Assembly (NCBI GenBank): GCA_963693365.1
Contig: CAVNZM010000005.1
Location: 4,836,001 to 4,900,000, forward strand
DNA from: Amoebidium appalachense
Taxonomy: Eukaryota > Ichthyosporea
DNA length: 64,000 nucleotides
Direction of reading: 5' to 3'
Shown: piece by piece, positions 1-11,594 of the stretch
How positions within the stretch are numbered: position 1 is the stretch's first letter
Layout: each line of letters opens with the position of its first letter
Made by a program: the position numbers and the translations under genes
The notes under the pieces: model-generated
The model's input: only the letters and a program-made list of their open reading frames with translations
What the model was told of the DNA's origin: nothing
Databases searched by the model: none

Positions 1-307
1 TCGGCAGCCCACTGAACTCGCCCATTTTCTCTTTTTCATGTATGTCCCTCCTTTTTTGTAAAATCACCCTTTTTGGCCTCCCGGTAGTGGATTTTGCAGG
101 ATTTGACTTCTTTGAGGTCCAAAAACCTCAAATTTTCCCCGGCGGGGCCGGGGAGGGAGAATTCAAAAATTGCCCGCTCCTGATATGGTACCCGGGCCCT
201 AATTGATTAGTCCTTGGAGCAATCGGGATAGATCTGTCCAATGATTGGTCTACAAAATCGCAGCGGAATCTCCCAATACTACCCTCTTTTTATGTTGTGA
301 ACAAAAT
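1..307. other. left edge, no recognisable gene
   Basis: No open frame of convincing composition and no RNA gene seen. The stretch is mixed-composition DNA up to the 3' end of the inverted retroelement that follows. Confidence 0.5.
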
Positions 308-1395
308 TCTTTTTTCTTTTGACTGGATTTATTCGACGGAAAGATGTGCAAGTATGCACGGCTTACTGAGAAGACAATAAAAAAACTTCACGAGTTATCC
401 AGTAACAAGTGCATACTGAGATACCTGAACACTGTGTGAAATCATATAAATACTCAATGTGACGACCAACAGAATTCAACAAAAAGTTTAAAGTGTTCAC
501 ATTGCCAGCTAGTGTAGCAGACACCCGTAGGGAAAGAGGTAAAACGCGACATAAAAACTCACACCTATCAACATGCTTGCGATTAAAAAGTTCAGCACAA
601 AAGTGGCACCAGCGGCGATGAATACAAGAATTACAGCGCCACTGCACAACTTCCCAGGCAATATCAACATCAGAGCACCATACAGACTTATCTACTAGGG
701 TGGTATCCATACGTACAGCAGGAGAAATGTATCCTGCCAAAGCTCCCAAAAAGCGATAATGATCCGACAGTGTTGCCCGGAACATAACACATGCCGACTG
801 AGTTTTACCTTTGATTTCTCTATCAGAACGAGAAAGAAACTTATACTGCGTATGGTAATAACGCGAAAAGGCAGAAAAAACAGGAAGAGAAAAGAAAGAG
901 GGAGTGAGATAGCGAGAGGAAGAATCAGGTTGAAAGAGGGTAGGCTGAGGACATTCAGAAGTAGCGTTGGTGAATCGGGGGGGAAGAGGGATGGAGTGAG
1001 GGGGGGGAAAGAAAGCATAAAGAGGGTGACCATCAGGTATCCTAACTAAATGAAAACAAAAACGAAGAGACAATTCCTCCATACGACAAACAGCAGACGA
1101 CAATCCAAACATACTGATTAAGGGAGGCACAAACCGAGTACGAAACAAAGTGCGCAGCGCAGTACCCTGAAAATCGTCGAACTCTTTCAGCGCCATGGCC
1201 GCCTCGCGAGGTGGGGCGCAGGCCAATAGCGGAAGTCCATATTCGAAAGTCGGCCGTAAAAAAGTTTTATAGTAGAGAAGAAGGTTCGCAGGATGGATCA
1301 CAGACTCCCGTTGAAACATATTTGACACGATGTGAAGCTTACCCTTCGCACGAGCGATCCGTGCCGTGAGGAGCTTGCGGAACAAAATTCGAATT
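308..1395 (-). mobile_element. 5'-truncated LINE-like retrotransposon, family A (left copy)
   Basis: This is the 3' part of a non-LTR retrotransposon on the minus strand. Its coding part is the C-terminal third of a reverse transcriptase protein. The end carries an AATAAA (minus strand; TTTATT at 328-333 on plus) followed by an A-rich stretch, as expected for target-primed insertion. The same nucleotide sequence recurs at 55642-56166 and 58077-58340, which fixes both the family and the 3' end. The 5' end near 1395 lies inside the reverse transcriptase, so the copy is dead on arrival. Boundaries are good to about 20 bases. Confidence 0.8.
363..1385 (-). pseudogene. reverse transcriptase C-terminal fragment (LINE family A)
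   Basis: An open frame of 340 residues without the catalytic core. It begins at the thumb-like region after the YADD-type motif (HPANLL, then FLRPTFEYGLPLL and APPREA). It ends with a Cys/His cluster (CNSC, CHFC, HVDRC) resembling the zinc-knuckle-like tail seen in LINE proteins. The protein resembles the intact-looking C-terminus at 56611-57972, which has the same HPANLL, FEYGL and CHFC-x-RKHxDRC signatures at moderate identity, so A and B are related but distinct families. The frame is still open, implying fairly recent insertion, but without palm motifs it cannot make an active enzyme. Confidence 0.75.
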
Positions 1396-1624
1396 CAATT
1401 TGCAAAATCTGTGTATTTCCCGCGCTGCTGTCAGTTGGGAAAATGGTGAAGTGGAATCAATTTCTCAGAACTATTACCTCATGTTAATCGAAATTATACC
1501 CAACTAAACATAAGATCCTGATGATATCCCGACCCCACACCGTCCAAAAAAACAAAAAAATCGCGCAACATTGATGTCCTGCAAACCAAAGAAGTTTTGG
1601 GGGATTAAGGTTTGGTGCTCGAAA

Positions 1625-1663
1625 CCAATCACCGTCGGCCAGTTCGGGCTGATGAGTATAAAA
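1625..1663 (+). promoter_or_regulatory. CCAAT and TATA promoter elements
   Basis: CCAAT at 1625-1629 and TATAAAA at 1657-1663 lie about 125 bases before the ATG of the Thr-rich gene. The same pair with similar spacing precedes other genes in this window (50261-50282, 42723-42789), which supports a real promoter. Confidence 0.5.
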
Positions 1664-1784
1664 ACTTCGCGCATGTCATGGCAGAAAACAGTCAGGTTGG
1701 TCGAAGTCCGTTGAAGCAGGCTCGAGAACATACATATAGCTATTCTTGGCGCAACTGCTTTTGTAACATCCATACATCCACACC

Positions 1785-3344
1785 ATGTACAAGCTAGCTA
1801 CCGCCGTTCTTGTGGCCTATGCCGGCCTCGAATCAGTGTCCGCCCTCTATCCGGTCAGGCAGCCGCAGTACTACCAGCAACAGCAGGTCGATTATGTCTA
1901 CCAGCCTGCAAACTACCACAGTGGTGGGTATAACAAGCCGGTGTATCCGGATCCAACCACCTGTGCCACGGTCACAAAGACATCCACCATGTATGTCCCA
2001 ACCACAGTCACTGCTACGGCCACCACCACCGCCACCAACATTGTGCCCACGACAATCACCGCAACAGCGACCATTACGCAGGCCGTCCCGACCACAATTA
2101 CCGTGCCTACCACCCTCACGGCCACAGCAACAACCACACGCACCATCCTTCCCGAGCCCCTCACAACCACATACACCACCACGTACACCAGGTCCACCAC
2201 CCTCACTGCAACGGCTACCGTAACAGCCACGCAGACGCAATACGTGCCCACCACCATCACAGCCACGGCCACAACCACGCGCACGGTCGTGCCCCAGCCT
2301 ATCACCACTACTGCCACCCAACTCGTACCCACTACCGTCACAGCAATCACCACCGCCACCGCCACCCTCACAACAACACTCACTGCCACCCAAACCCAGT
2401 ACTTTCCCACTACACTCACACAGACACAGACCGCGACAGTGTCTGTCTCCACCACGGCCACCCAGTTTGTGCCCACGACCACGACCAGGACACTCACTGC
2501 AACAGCCACCCAAATACTCACGACCACCGCCACTGCTCTGGTGCCCACCACCATTACCCGCACACAGACACAGACGTCCACCGCCACACAGGTGCTGACA
2601 GCCACCACCACGGCCATCCAAATCCTCTCCACCACGGCCACCACCACCACCGTTGCCTCCACCACCCTCACCCTCGTCAAGACCCAAACTGCCACCACCA
2701 CCCAGGTCCTCACGGCCACCATCACCCGCACGGTCGCGCTTGAGCCCATTACCACCACACAGACACAGGTGGTGCCCACAACCCTCACCAGCACGAGCAC
2801 GAACGTGGTGCTTGTGACGGAGACCACCACGGCCATTGTGCCTACCACCGTCACCACCCGCACCACCCAGTTCAACACCGTCACACAGACCGCCACCACC
2901 ACGGCCACGCTGGTGCAGACGGCCACCACCACCAACCTTGTGCCCACCACCACCACGGCCACGGCCACCACCACACAGTCGCAGACCGTCACGTCCACGG
3001 CCACACAGCTTGTGCCCACCACCACCACAGCCGTGGTCACGACCACGTGCACCAAGACCCGCACCATGTTCATGACCCACACGCTGACGCAGACGGCCAC
3101 GGCCACCACCACGGCGTTTGTGCCGACCACCACCACGGCCACGGCCACGGCCACCACCACGGCCATGCAGGTCGTGCCCACCACCACCACGGCCACATTC
3201 ACGCTGGTGGCCACCACCACAACCACCGCCTTTGTGCCCACCACCACCACCCAAACTATCACGGCCACCGTCTCCACCTGCCCACCAAAGCCAACGCCCG
3301 AGCCATGCACAGGCTATGAGTGCGAGCTGGGAATCCAGAACTAA
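1785..3344 (+). CDS. secreted Thr-rich repeat (mucin-like) protein
   Basis: A single-exon gene for 519 residues. The ATG sits in a CACCATG context. Residues 1-20 form a signal peptide ending in SVSA. Residues 21-60 are rich in Gln, Tyr and Pro. The body (about 60-495) is a degenerate repeat of VPTT-x-TATATTT-like units in which Thr makes up roughly half of all residues. The tail carries clustered cysteines (CPPKPTPEPCTGYEC). There is no transmembrane anchor, so a secreted or wall-associated, heavily O-glycosylated surface protein is inferred. No catalytic domain is visible. Codons favour C at the third position (ACC, GTC), which makes the opposite strand open for 546 residues as a shadow. The family is not recognised; similar Thr-rich proteins occur as fungal and protist cell-surface components. 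Confidence 0.8.
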   Translation: MYKLATAVLVAYAGLESVSALYPVRQPQYYQQQQVDYVYQPANYHSGGYNKPVYPDPTTCATVTKTSTMYVPTTVTATATTTATNIVPTTITATATITQAVPTTITVPTTLTATATTTRTILPEPLTTTYTTTYTRSTTLTATATVTATQTQYVPTTITATATTTRTVVPQPITTTATQLVPTTVTAITTATATLTTTLTATQTQYFPTTLTQTQTATVSVSTTATQFVPTTTTRTLTATATQILTTTATALVPTTITRTQTQTSTATQVLTATTTAIQILSTTATTTTVASTTLTLVKTQTATTTQVLTATITRTVALEPITTTQTQVVPTTLTSTSTNVVLVTETTTAIVPTTVTTRTTQFNTVTQTATTTATLVQTATTTNLVPTTTTATATTTQSQTVTSTATQLVPTTTTAVVTTTCTKTRTMFMTHTLTQTATATTTAFVPTTTTATATATTTAMQVVPTTTTATFTLVATTTTTAFVPTTTTQTITATVSTCPPKPTPEPCTGYECELGIQN

Positions 3345-3885
3345 AGGGTTTTTGGGGTTTGTACTCTTGTGTAATGGGGCCGGGTGTCTAGACATTGGTA
3401 AACACATAACTCTTACAGTGCCGCTGGTCAGCTGGTTATAAATATCGAATGCATGTAAATAATACAAGGCCATTCAAGTTATAGTATCATATTTAGTCTG
3501 ACTAGGACTATGCATTTATTACGATATGGAATATGCAGGAAATTATTTATTACGATATGGAATATGCAGGAAATTATTGTGAAGTTGCACATGATGCATG
3601 GGACCTGTACACGTGTAGAATTGGAATAAATATGCTCTGCAACAAGGAAAGACTGCGAATGACCCCCCCCCCCCCCCCTGGGTGCTGCATAATCGTAGAG
3701 CCCCCCCGACTAGTTCCCTCTCCTTCAGCTAAAAGCTGTAGTAGGTCTCACACTAGGCTGGAAGCCGCGTCCTTGTTGTATCATCGTGACCGTTGTATCA
3801 CCGTGATTCAAAACCATTGTTACCTCCAAAAGAACAAATATCAAAGTCACAAACACAGCACACCGATGCAGACCCACATGGGCTG
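3345..3885. other. intergenic, with a short tandem duplication
   Basis: Downstream of the Thr-rich gene; holds the 31-base tandem repeat at 3514-3575 and a C tract at 3663-3678. No gene seen. Confidence 0.5.
3514..3575. repeat. two tandem copies of a 31-base unit
   Basis: The unit beginning ATTTATTACGATATGG occurs twice back to back, essentially without mismatch. This indicates a recent local duplication. Confidence 0.8.
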
Positions 3886-3980
3886 TTACACACTAGAATA
3901 GATCCATTTAACTCGCACCTTCCTACCTCCTCTATAGTAGGTCCTGTTCACATGCATATCATGATCATATGTGGTGCTGT

Positions 3981-4077
<97 letters not shown>

Positions 4078-4082
4078 AACAC

Positions 4083-4169
<87 letters not shown>

Positions 4170-4203
4170 TGCACGCACACACACACGCACACACGTGCAC
4201 AAG

Positions 4204-4238
<35 letters not shown>

Positions 4239-4264
4239 AACGTACGCACGCACACATACACACA

Positions 4265-4304
<40 letters not shown>

Positions 4305-4728
4305 AGCACACACACAAGCACGCACACACACGCGGAAGCATGCGCACACGCACGGACACACGTCCGCACGCAACTACACACACACGTGTACACAAAATGT
4401 AGTCCCGGGCACCGGGCCCCCTCACATTTTCCGCCTGGGGATTTCCATATAATTCAAGGCTATGTACACGATAATCCAGAAACTTAAAATCCCGGATCCA
4501 TCTTCTACTGAAAGTCACAGGAATAAATCTGGAATCAAGAAAACTACGGTAACCTAATTTAGGCAGGCTTCAAAGTTTTCCTTGATTGGCCGGCCATCCT
4601 TGAGGCCCTCCTCCTCTCCCCTCCCCCTTCCCTTCCCCCTCCCCCCTCCCCCCCCCCCCCCCCCCCCCACGCCCCCACCATCACCACCACCACCACATCA
4701 ACAACCCCCCCCCCCCACCCCCTCCCAA

Positions 4729-4759
<31 letters not shown>

Positions 4760-5937
4760 ACAAACTGTCAAGGCCTCACTCCCTCCCCACTCTACCGATC
4801 CCACATACACACCGTGATACACACACGCGGCCATTGGCCACCATCCAGGCCCTGGAGTACAGCCCAAGTTCTATGGCCTCTTTGCCTACCTTCCTCGGCT
4901 GACCCTTGACACTGTTGCCACTGGCCTGCATATTGCATTGTGTGGCAATTTAACTGTTATGAGGATCCCTATGGAGATGACCAAATGTTTTTGGAGGGGC
5001 TGAGGGGGAGCGAGTGAGGGGGAAGGGAAGGGGGGGCCGGGGGGGGGGGGGGGGGGGTCTAGTGGGGGGGCGGGGGGGAGGGGGGAGGATGCATTTCTGC
5101 CTGGGAATACATGCAGAGCTTGGCTACTAGTAGAGTGGAAGGCGGCAGGTGAAAAGGGGAAAAAAATAAATATAAATAATGCAACCTTGTGTATGGCTGC
5201 ATTGATGTAGGTGTGAAAATCGATGTTCGGAAGAAAAATGTACTAATATTTCATATTACTTAATGTTAACCATTTTAAGCAGTGAAATGCCTTGAAAATG
5301 TCGGGCTATGGTAGCTAACTGAATAGACTACAGTAGTAGCCTATTGTAACTACCACTAATATTAGCACTTCTGCCAGTAACGATATTATCTAAGATGTTT
5401 TTAGTTCCCCCCCCCCCCCCCCCCCCCTCCCCCCCCTCCCCCCCCCCCCCTCCCCTCCCCCCCCTTCCCCCCCAACTCCCCCGGATCCCCTCCCCCCTCG
5501 GAGTCCGGAATTGTTTTTATAAGGTCGGTCCGGTCTCCCCCCCCCCCCCCCCCCCCCCCCCCCCAACCCCTCCCCCCACCCCCCGCTCCCCCCGCTCCCC
5601 CAACCGCCCGCTCCCCCTCCCCCCCGCTCCCCCTTCTCGCCCCTTCCTCCCCACTCCCCTCCCCCCTCCCCCCCCCCCCCAAACACACACACACCACCAC
5701 CCAACACCTAGGTCATAATATGTACTTCGGATCCTCCCCCCCCCCCCCCCCCCCCCCCCTTCCATCTCTCTCACTCTCCCACTCTCCACTCTCTCCCTAA
5801 ACTCCTCCCTCCCTGAACTTTGTCCGTTACATCCGTCTGTCAGAGACGAGGATTTTTCCTACCTGGAATCTCACAGTGACTCGTGCACCTGCAGCTGGTG
5901 TCGACAGCTTCACAGTGTAGGCTGTGCTCCCGGGGGC
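3886..5937 (-). CDS. unrecognised multi-exon gene, 5' incomplete
   Basis: Read on the minus strand, three exons join in phase. 5863-5937 is preceded by TTTGCCCCAG and followed by GTAGGA (phase 0, 25 codons, starts APGSTAYTVK). 4890-4999 is preceded by CCCCCTCAG and followed by GTAGGC (ends phase 2). 4426-4507 is preceded by GACTTTCAG and followed by GTGAGG; its first base completes the split codon. A likely last exon at 3886-3976 (VNRTYYRGG, ends KWIYSSV, stop) is preceded by a GT array and CACAG. Its natural frame needs phase 2 whereas the previous exon ends in phase 0, so that junction is unresolved; a phase-0 join would stop after three residues. The peptides alternate hydrophobic and polar residues like a beta-sandwich. 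Upstream exons were not fixed; 6142-6327 on minus, ending at a GTGAGT, is a candidate. Function unknown. Confidence 0.45.
3982..4145. repeat. (CA)n array followed by (ACACAT)n array
   Basis: About 47 CA units run to 4075, then roughly eleven ACACAT hexamers. Further broken CA arrays continue to about 4395. They lie in the last intron of the minus-strand gene. Confidence 0.9.
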
Positions 5938-6628
5938 CTGGGGCAAACAAAGTTGACTTCTACAGTTTGGCAAAGCGACAAAGTAAACAGAAATCCGAAC
6001 ACGGATTGGCGGACACTCTACCTATACATGGCTTATCTATCAAAATCACTAGCCATAAATGGTAAATCACGTTTCTCCCACGGGCTTAACCAATCATCGA
6101 CGACATTTTCTTTCCAGCTGCAATCGACGATCATCCTGTTATCAGGCTCCATGGAGTACACTCACTCTCCAACCGCACTTTTTCCGGTGACGTCGGAGTG
6201 TGACTCTGTTTTGAACTCTGTGCGAGCTACAAAGAGTATTGGCGACATGCATCTTTAATGACCACATGAGTTTTGTCACGGTATAAGGCTTCCGCTTACA
6301 TGTTTTGACGTGTGTTTCTGGAGTCATTTTGGCACGGTGAAGGACTTGGGGTTTGATGAGCTGGTTTGATGGCGTGAAAGAGAGAGATAGAGGACGGTTT
6401 TTGGTGCCCAGAAGATCTTATGTAAACAGCAAATTTGGTGTGACTATCAGAACTAGTTCTGAAAACGTCATAAAATACAGAGAGGGTAGGAACCACTAGG
6501 AGAGCGGAAACGAAGAGGCTAATTCATCGAATAACGAACTCGCAACATCCGTGTTTGTCTCATCATAAACATCAGCACACTGTCTTTTGTGGTGCTCGAA
6601 GCCTGTGTGCCAGGCAAAACCCACAAAC

Positions 6629-7521
6629 ATGGCATCCTCATCCACCCAAGTGACGGAGGCACAGCCCACCATCTACAACAACGAAAGCTTCAACGGGGCC
6701 ATAGACACGGTGTGTATGAAATGCGAGCGATCTACATAATACTCATTGTTTTTACATGTTTTAGTGCAGATTCTAGCAGTTGAAGCTTGGACGAGAGTGG
6801 ATCCAATTTATGAAGGTCTAGCAGCAGAGAAAGAAAGATTGGATTACTGCAGTGTGATTATTTAATAATAAGTTTGGTGCATACCTTCTTCTCCACCTGA
6901 TATCACAGTGCTTTTCACTTGTCTACCTCTCTTCTTGCTGCACATTCATCTTCAGCATAGGTCAAGGAATCTCGAGGAAACGTGCCTTCGCTTCCTTTTC
7001 TTCTTTGCCCTGCCCCTCCCCCCCCCCCCCCCCCCCCTTCCCTCTCCCCCCCAGTCTCCCCCCCTCCGTCCGCCCTCCCCCTCCCCCCAACCCACACACA
7101 CACCTCTCCCCCCACACCCTATAACACACACTACGTGCTGCACACACTCCTCCCCCACCCAAATCCCTCTTTGTCAAGTAACGCTTGTTCTTTCGAGAAA
7201 GAAAACAAATGTCCAAAGCTACACGTGTGCATCTCAGGCACTTTTTCCAAATACCGAATATCCCCACCACATACACACAAGAACACCTACGAAGAATCCT
7301 TATGCACGATAGGCTCACTCCAGAGCACTGGGCGTTAAGACACTTCGATGATATTGGAGATAAGTAAAAATACAGTCACATTCAACTAGGGCTATCCTGT
7401 TTCCTTCACATCACACCATCCCCCCCCCCTCCCCCCTCCCCCCTTTCCCTCTTTCTTCCCCCCCCCCCCCCCCCCTCCCCGCGCTTCCGGCCCACACAAG
7501 CAGACTCACACAAGCGCGCGC

Positions 7522-7590
<69 letters not shown>

Positions 7591-8217
7591 ACACAGAGAC
7601 ACGGACACACACATGCACACACACTCCCGCACACACACTTCTCCAAGCACACTGCGTGTCACATGTTGATTGACATGCAACCCCACCCACTAATACCGGT
7701 ATTCTTTTGCCTCCATCCCGCCCCTCCCCCTCCGCCCAACCGCCCATCCCCTCCCCCCTTACCCACCATCCCTTTTTGCGTGACCCCTTCTCCTTTGTTC
7801 TTCTTGTGAGTCCTGACCAACCCCCCCCCCCACCCCCCCCCCCCTCCCCCCCACCCCCCCCCCCCTTCCCCCCTTCACCCCCACTCCATTTCTTCCCTAT
7901 TTTCCAGGCACAAGACATTCTTGACGGCTTTGAAAGCGACAATGTAGTTCGGAACTTGGCAGCCGGGCAGGCTGTAGCACAGCTTATCCGCGCAGTTGCA
8001 AGTCAACAAAACGCGGAAAAAGTACTCCAGCTAGCGCAGTTTTCCCTTCCCTTGGTGGCAAACACACTCGAGGCTCCAGAGGCTATGCAAAGAACTGCGG
8101 ATTCATTGCGATTGCTGGCGACTGTGCTGGAGAGTAGCTCTTTCCAGAGAAACGCTGCCGCGGTAAGTCCCAGCCGTTTTTTTTCCCCCCATGTCTTTAT
8201 TCTCCTTCCCATCTTCC

Positions 8218-8248
<31 letters not shown>

Positions 8249-9128
8249 AAAAAAAAAAAAAAAAAAGAAAAAAAAAATCCGGAGGAGCCTTACCTTACTC
8301 AGCCCATTCACACACAAAGACTTTCTTTGCCTTTTTCTCTTCTTTTCTTTTCTTTTCTTTCTTTCTTTCTTTTTTTTTTTTTGTCTCTTTTTAATATCTT
8401 TCTTTCTTGGGAGAGGAGGGGTAGGAGGTGGTGATGGTGGAGGAGGATGAGGAGGAGGTGGTGGTAGTGTGTGTGTGTGTGTTGGGAAGGGAGGAGGGGG
8501 GGGGGGGGGGGGGAGGGGAGGGAGGGGCCGGGGGGGATATGTCTTTGACCACGGGAGAGGAGAACATGTGTGTGTTTGTGTGTTCTTAAACTCACTTTTA
8601 AGCGGGGAACGAGGGGAAGGGGGGGAGGTTGGGAGGAAAGGGGGGAGAGAGGGAGACACGTGCAAAATAACATGTTAGTCTCGTAACTATTCAGCAAATG
8701 GGACGGGAGCAAACTAGAAACAAGCACGGCCACCTTTAGCCCCTGCAAAGGAGGCAACGGCCGGGGAGGGAGGGGAGAGAGAGGGGGGGGGGGGGGGGGG
8801 GGGGGGGGGTTGGAGCATGGGGTAGGGGCTAGAATGCGACCACGGGTGACTAGAAGGACCTCTTTTTTCCTGAGTGGTGGGTAACATGTGGGATACCAGG
8901 GGCTCAGGTTTGCATCCAAGGCCATAGAGGATGAAAAACTGGGGGGTGCCATAGCATCAGGCATGGAGGTGGCATCCCGGATCATGGAGGTATTAGACCC
9001 CCCCACACACTGAAAGGTTAATTTACATTGTTCTTTTGTTGCCTGCTAGGCTTCGTGTTTTTATTGGCATAGTGGGTTTTCCCCCCTCTTAGGCCTTTTC
9101 CCCCCTCCCCTAACCCCCCCCCCCCCCC

Positions 9129-9161
<33 letters not shown>

Positions 9162-9442
9162 AACACGCACACACTTCTCCCCACAACCTCAGACTCACAA
9201 TGGCTCTGCTTCTCCCGTACATGTCTGCCTTGACAGACACACATGCAACATCAACACCCACTCGCCCATCCACCCCCATGCGTACATAAACATACACGTA
9301 TCCAAACAAACGCCCAAACCCCCCCCCCCCCCTTCCCCCTCACTCCAAAAATACCAGGCAACCCCCCCCCCCCCCCCCTCTCCCCTCCCTTGGGGAGAAA
9401 GAAATTGAAAAAAAAAAAAAAAAGTTCCCCCCTGAGGTAAAA

Positions 9443-9485
<43 letters not shown>

Positions 9486-9729
9486 ATAGTAAACCAAAAA
9501 CTCAGCCACAACTCTTTTACATGGTGACACAAACGCAGCACCTCTTGTTAACATTCCTAACCCGCTTCCCCCCCTCCCTCTTCCCCCCCTCCCCCCCCCC
9601 CCTCCCCTGCTCCTCCTCCGCTCCCCCCCACTCCTTCTCCTTCCTGGCTGCCTCCTTTTCCCCTCGCTCCCCCCCTCCCCCGCCCCACCACCACCCCCTA
9701 GCCCCCCCCCCCCCCCCCCCCTCCCCCCC

Positions 9730-9817
<88 letters not shown>

Positions 9818-10994
9818 CAAACACCACACACACAGCAACCGGCCGTCAACAAAGCACTTGAGCGTGGGGGAGCCATTGCCACCAGCATCCTTGGCAACGA
9901 GAGTGTGCAGGGGGCCACCAGGGCAGTACTTGAGAGCGAGGCATTTAACACAACACTGAATACTACTGTCAGAACAGGTGTGTGAGATGTATAAAAGGAT
10001 ATATGGATGGATGTGGGGAGACAGGAAATGTGGATTGGATGTAGGGAGACGGGGTTAAATTGTCCTTTATGTAGTTTGTGGAAAGTAGACTCGCGCGGCG
10101 TTCCATTGTTTCAAGAAGGAGACGTTTCGAGAGAGATAAGATGAAGGGGGAGTGAGAGGTGAGGGGGAAAATGGAGAAAGGAAGGTTAAAGAGAGCTAAG
10201 TGGAGAGGATAGGTTGAGAAGAGTGTGAGAGAGTGAAAGGGAAGGGGGAGAGGAGTAAGTAAAGAGGGGGGGGGGGGGGGAGGGGGGGGGAGAGAGAGAC
10301 AAGAGAGAAACAGAGAGAGAGAGAGATAGAGAGAGAAAGAGAGAGAGAGAGAAGAATGGGGGGGAGAGTGGGAGAGTAGAGGGCTTCTCTATGCAAAAGG
10401 GGGATTACGACGGCACATAGATAACACTTCTCCATCTTCCCCCCCCTCCCCCCCTTTCGGCCTGCCCACCCAAACTTCTTCCCCTGGCACCTTTCTCTGG
10501 GTCTCCACATTGACAACAACGAAAACACTACCTGCTCGAAAAGGCTTCTCACTGCTCCATTTTTCTTCTCCCCCCCCCCCCCCCCCCCCCCCCCCCCACC
10601 CTCCCCCTCTTTTGTGTGCTCCTTTCTCTGTCTCGCTTTGTGAATTGCTTGTGCTTGCATGTTCCCCAACCCTTTTATGCACACAACAACCACCCCCATC
10701 CCTGTTCCCCACAACTCTTCTTAATTCTTACCACCACCAAACAACCACCAACGCCTCAAACAAAATGAAACCAACACACAACAAAAACAGGGATCACGGT
10801 TGCGCAAAAGCTCCGAGAGAACGAACGTGTATGCCAGGCCACCAGTACGGGCATGGACGTAGTGACACGAGTGCTGGACAATGCGGCAGTGCAGAGCGCA
10901 GTCAAGGGCACAGTCAGTACCACGGCAACGGTGGCCCAGAGAATATTGGATAGCCAGACACTGGGTGCGTGTGTGTGTGTGTTTTTTTTTTTTT

Positions 10995-11025
<31 letters not shown>

Positions 11026-11308
11026 GGGGATGTTGTGAATGTGGTTGGGGGGGGGGGGGGGGGAGGGGAGGGGAGGGGGGAGGGGGTTGCCAGTCAGTGC
11101 AACGGAAACGATGGAGAGAATATTGGATAGCCAGAAACTGGGTGAGTGTGTGGTTTTTTTTTGTTTTTTTTTTGTTTTTGGGGGGGGGGGGAGGGGGGGG
11201 GGGGAGGGGGTGGTTGGGTGGAGGGGTGGGTGGGTGTGGGTGGGTTTTCTTTGAATGAACGTTTTAATGTAGGATGATCTGGGACATCGTGGTGCGATAC
11301 TTTCTGCT

Positions 11309-11339
<31 letters not shown>

Positions 11340-11364
11340 GGGTGGTGGTGGTGGTGGGGAAGGT

Positions 11365-11409
<45 letters not shown>

Positions 11410-11446
11410 GGTCGGGTTGTGTGTGTGTGTGTGTGTGGGTGGGTGT

Positions 11447-11484
<38 letters not shown>

Positions 11485-11551
11485 ATCTGTGTGTGGTTGC
11501 GGGGAACGGAGGGATGGTGTGGGGAGGGGAGGAGGGGGATAGGGTGTGTGT

Positions 11552-11594
<43 letters not shown>

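Noticed and set aside
1833-3473. 546-codon minus-strand open frame opposite the Thr-rich gene
   Set aside because: Glycine/arginine-rich shadow created by ACC/GTC-rich codons on the plus strand; no start context or domain.
3982-4395. CRISPR-like regular repeats
   Set aside because: Simple microsatellites without spacers in a eukaryotic genome.
3948-4452. long Cys/Val and His/Thr open frames over CA arrays, here and at every CA or GT array
   Set aside because: Translations of dinucleotide repeats; not genes.
4832-5010. plus-strand open stretch reading FYGLFAYLPRLTLDT
   Set aside because: Protein-like at first sight, but the minus strand has proper AG and GT sites and joins neighbours in phase.
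5395-5718. Pro-rich and Gly-rich open frames over C/G tracts, here and in most introns
   Set aside because: Low-complexity artefacts of homopolymers.
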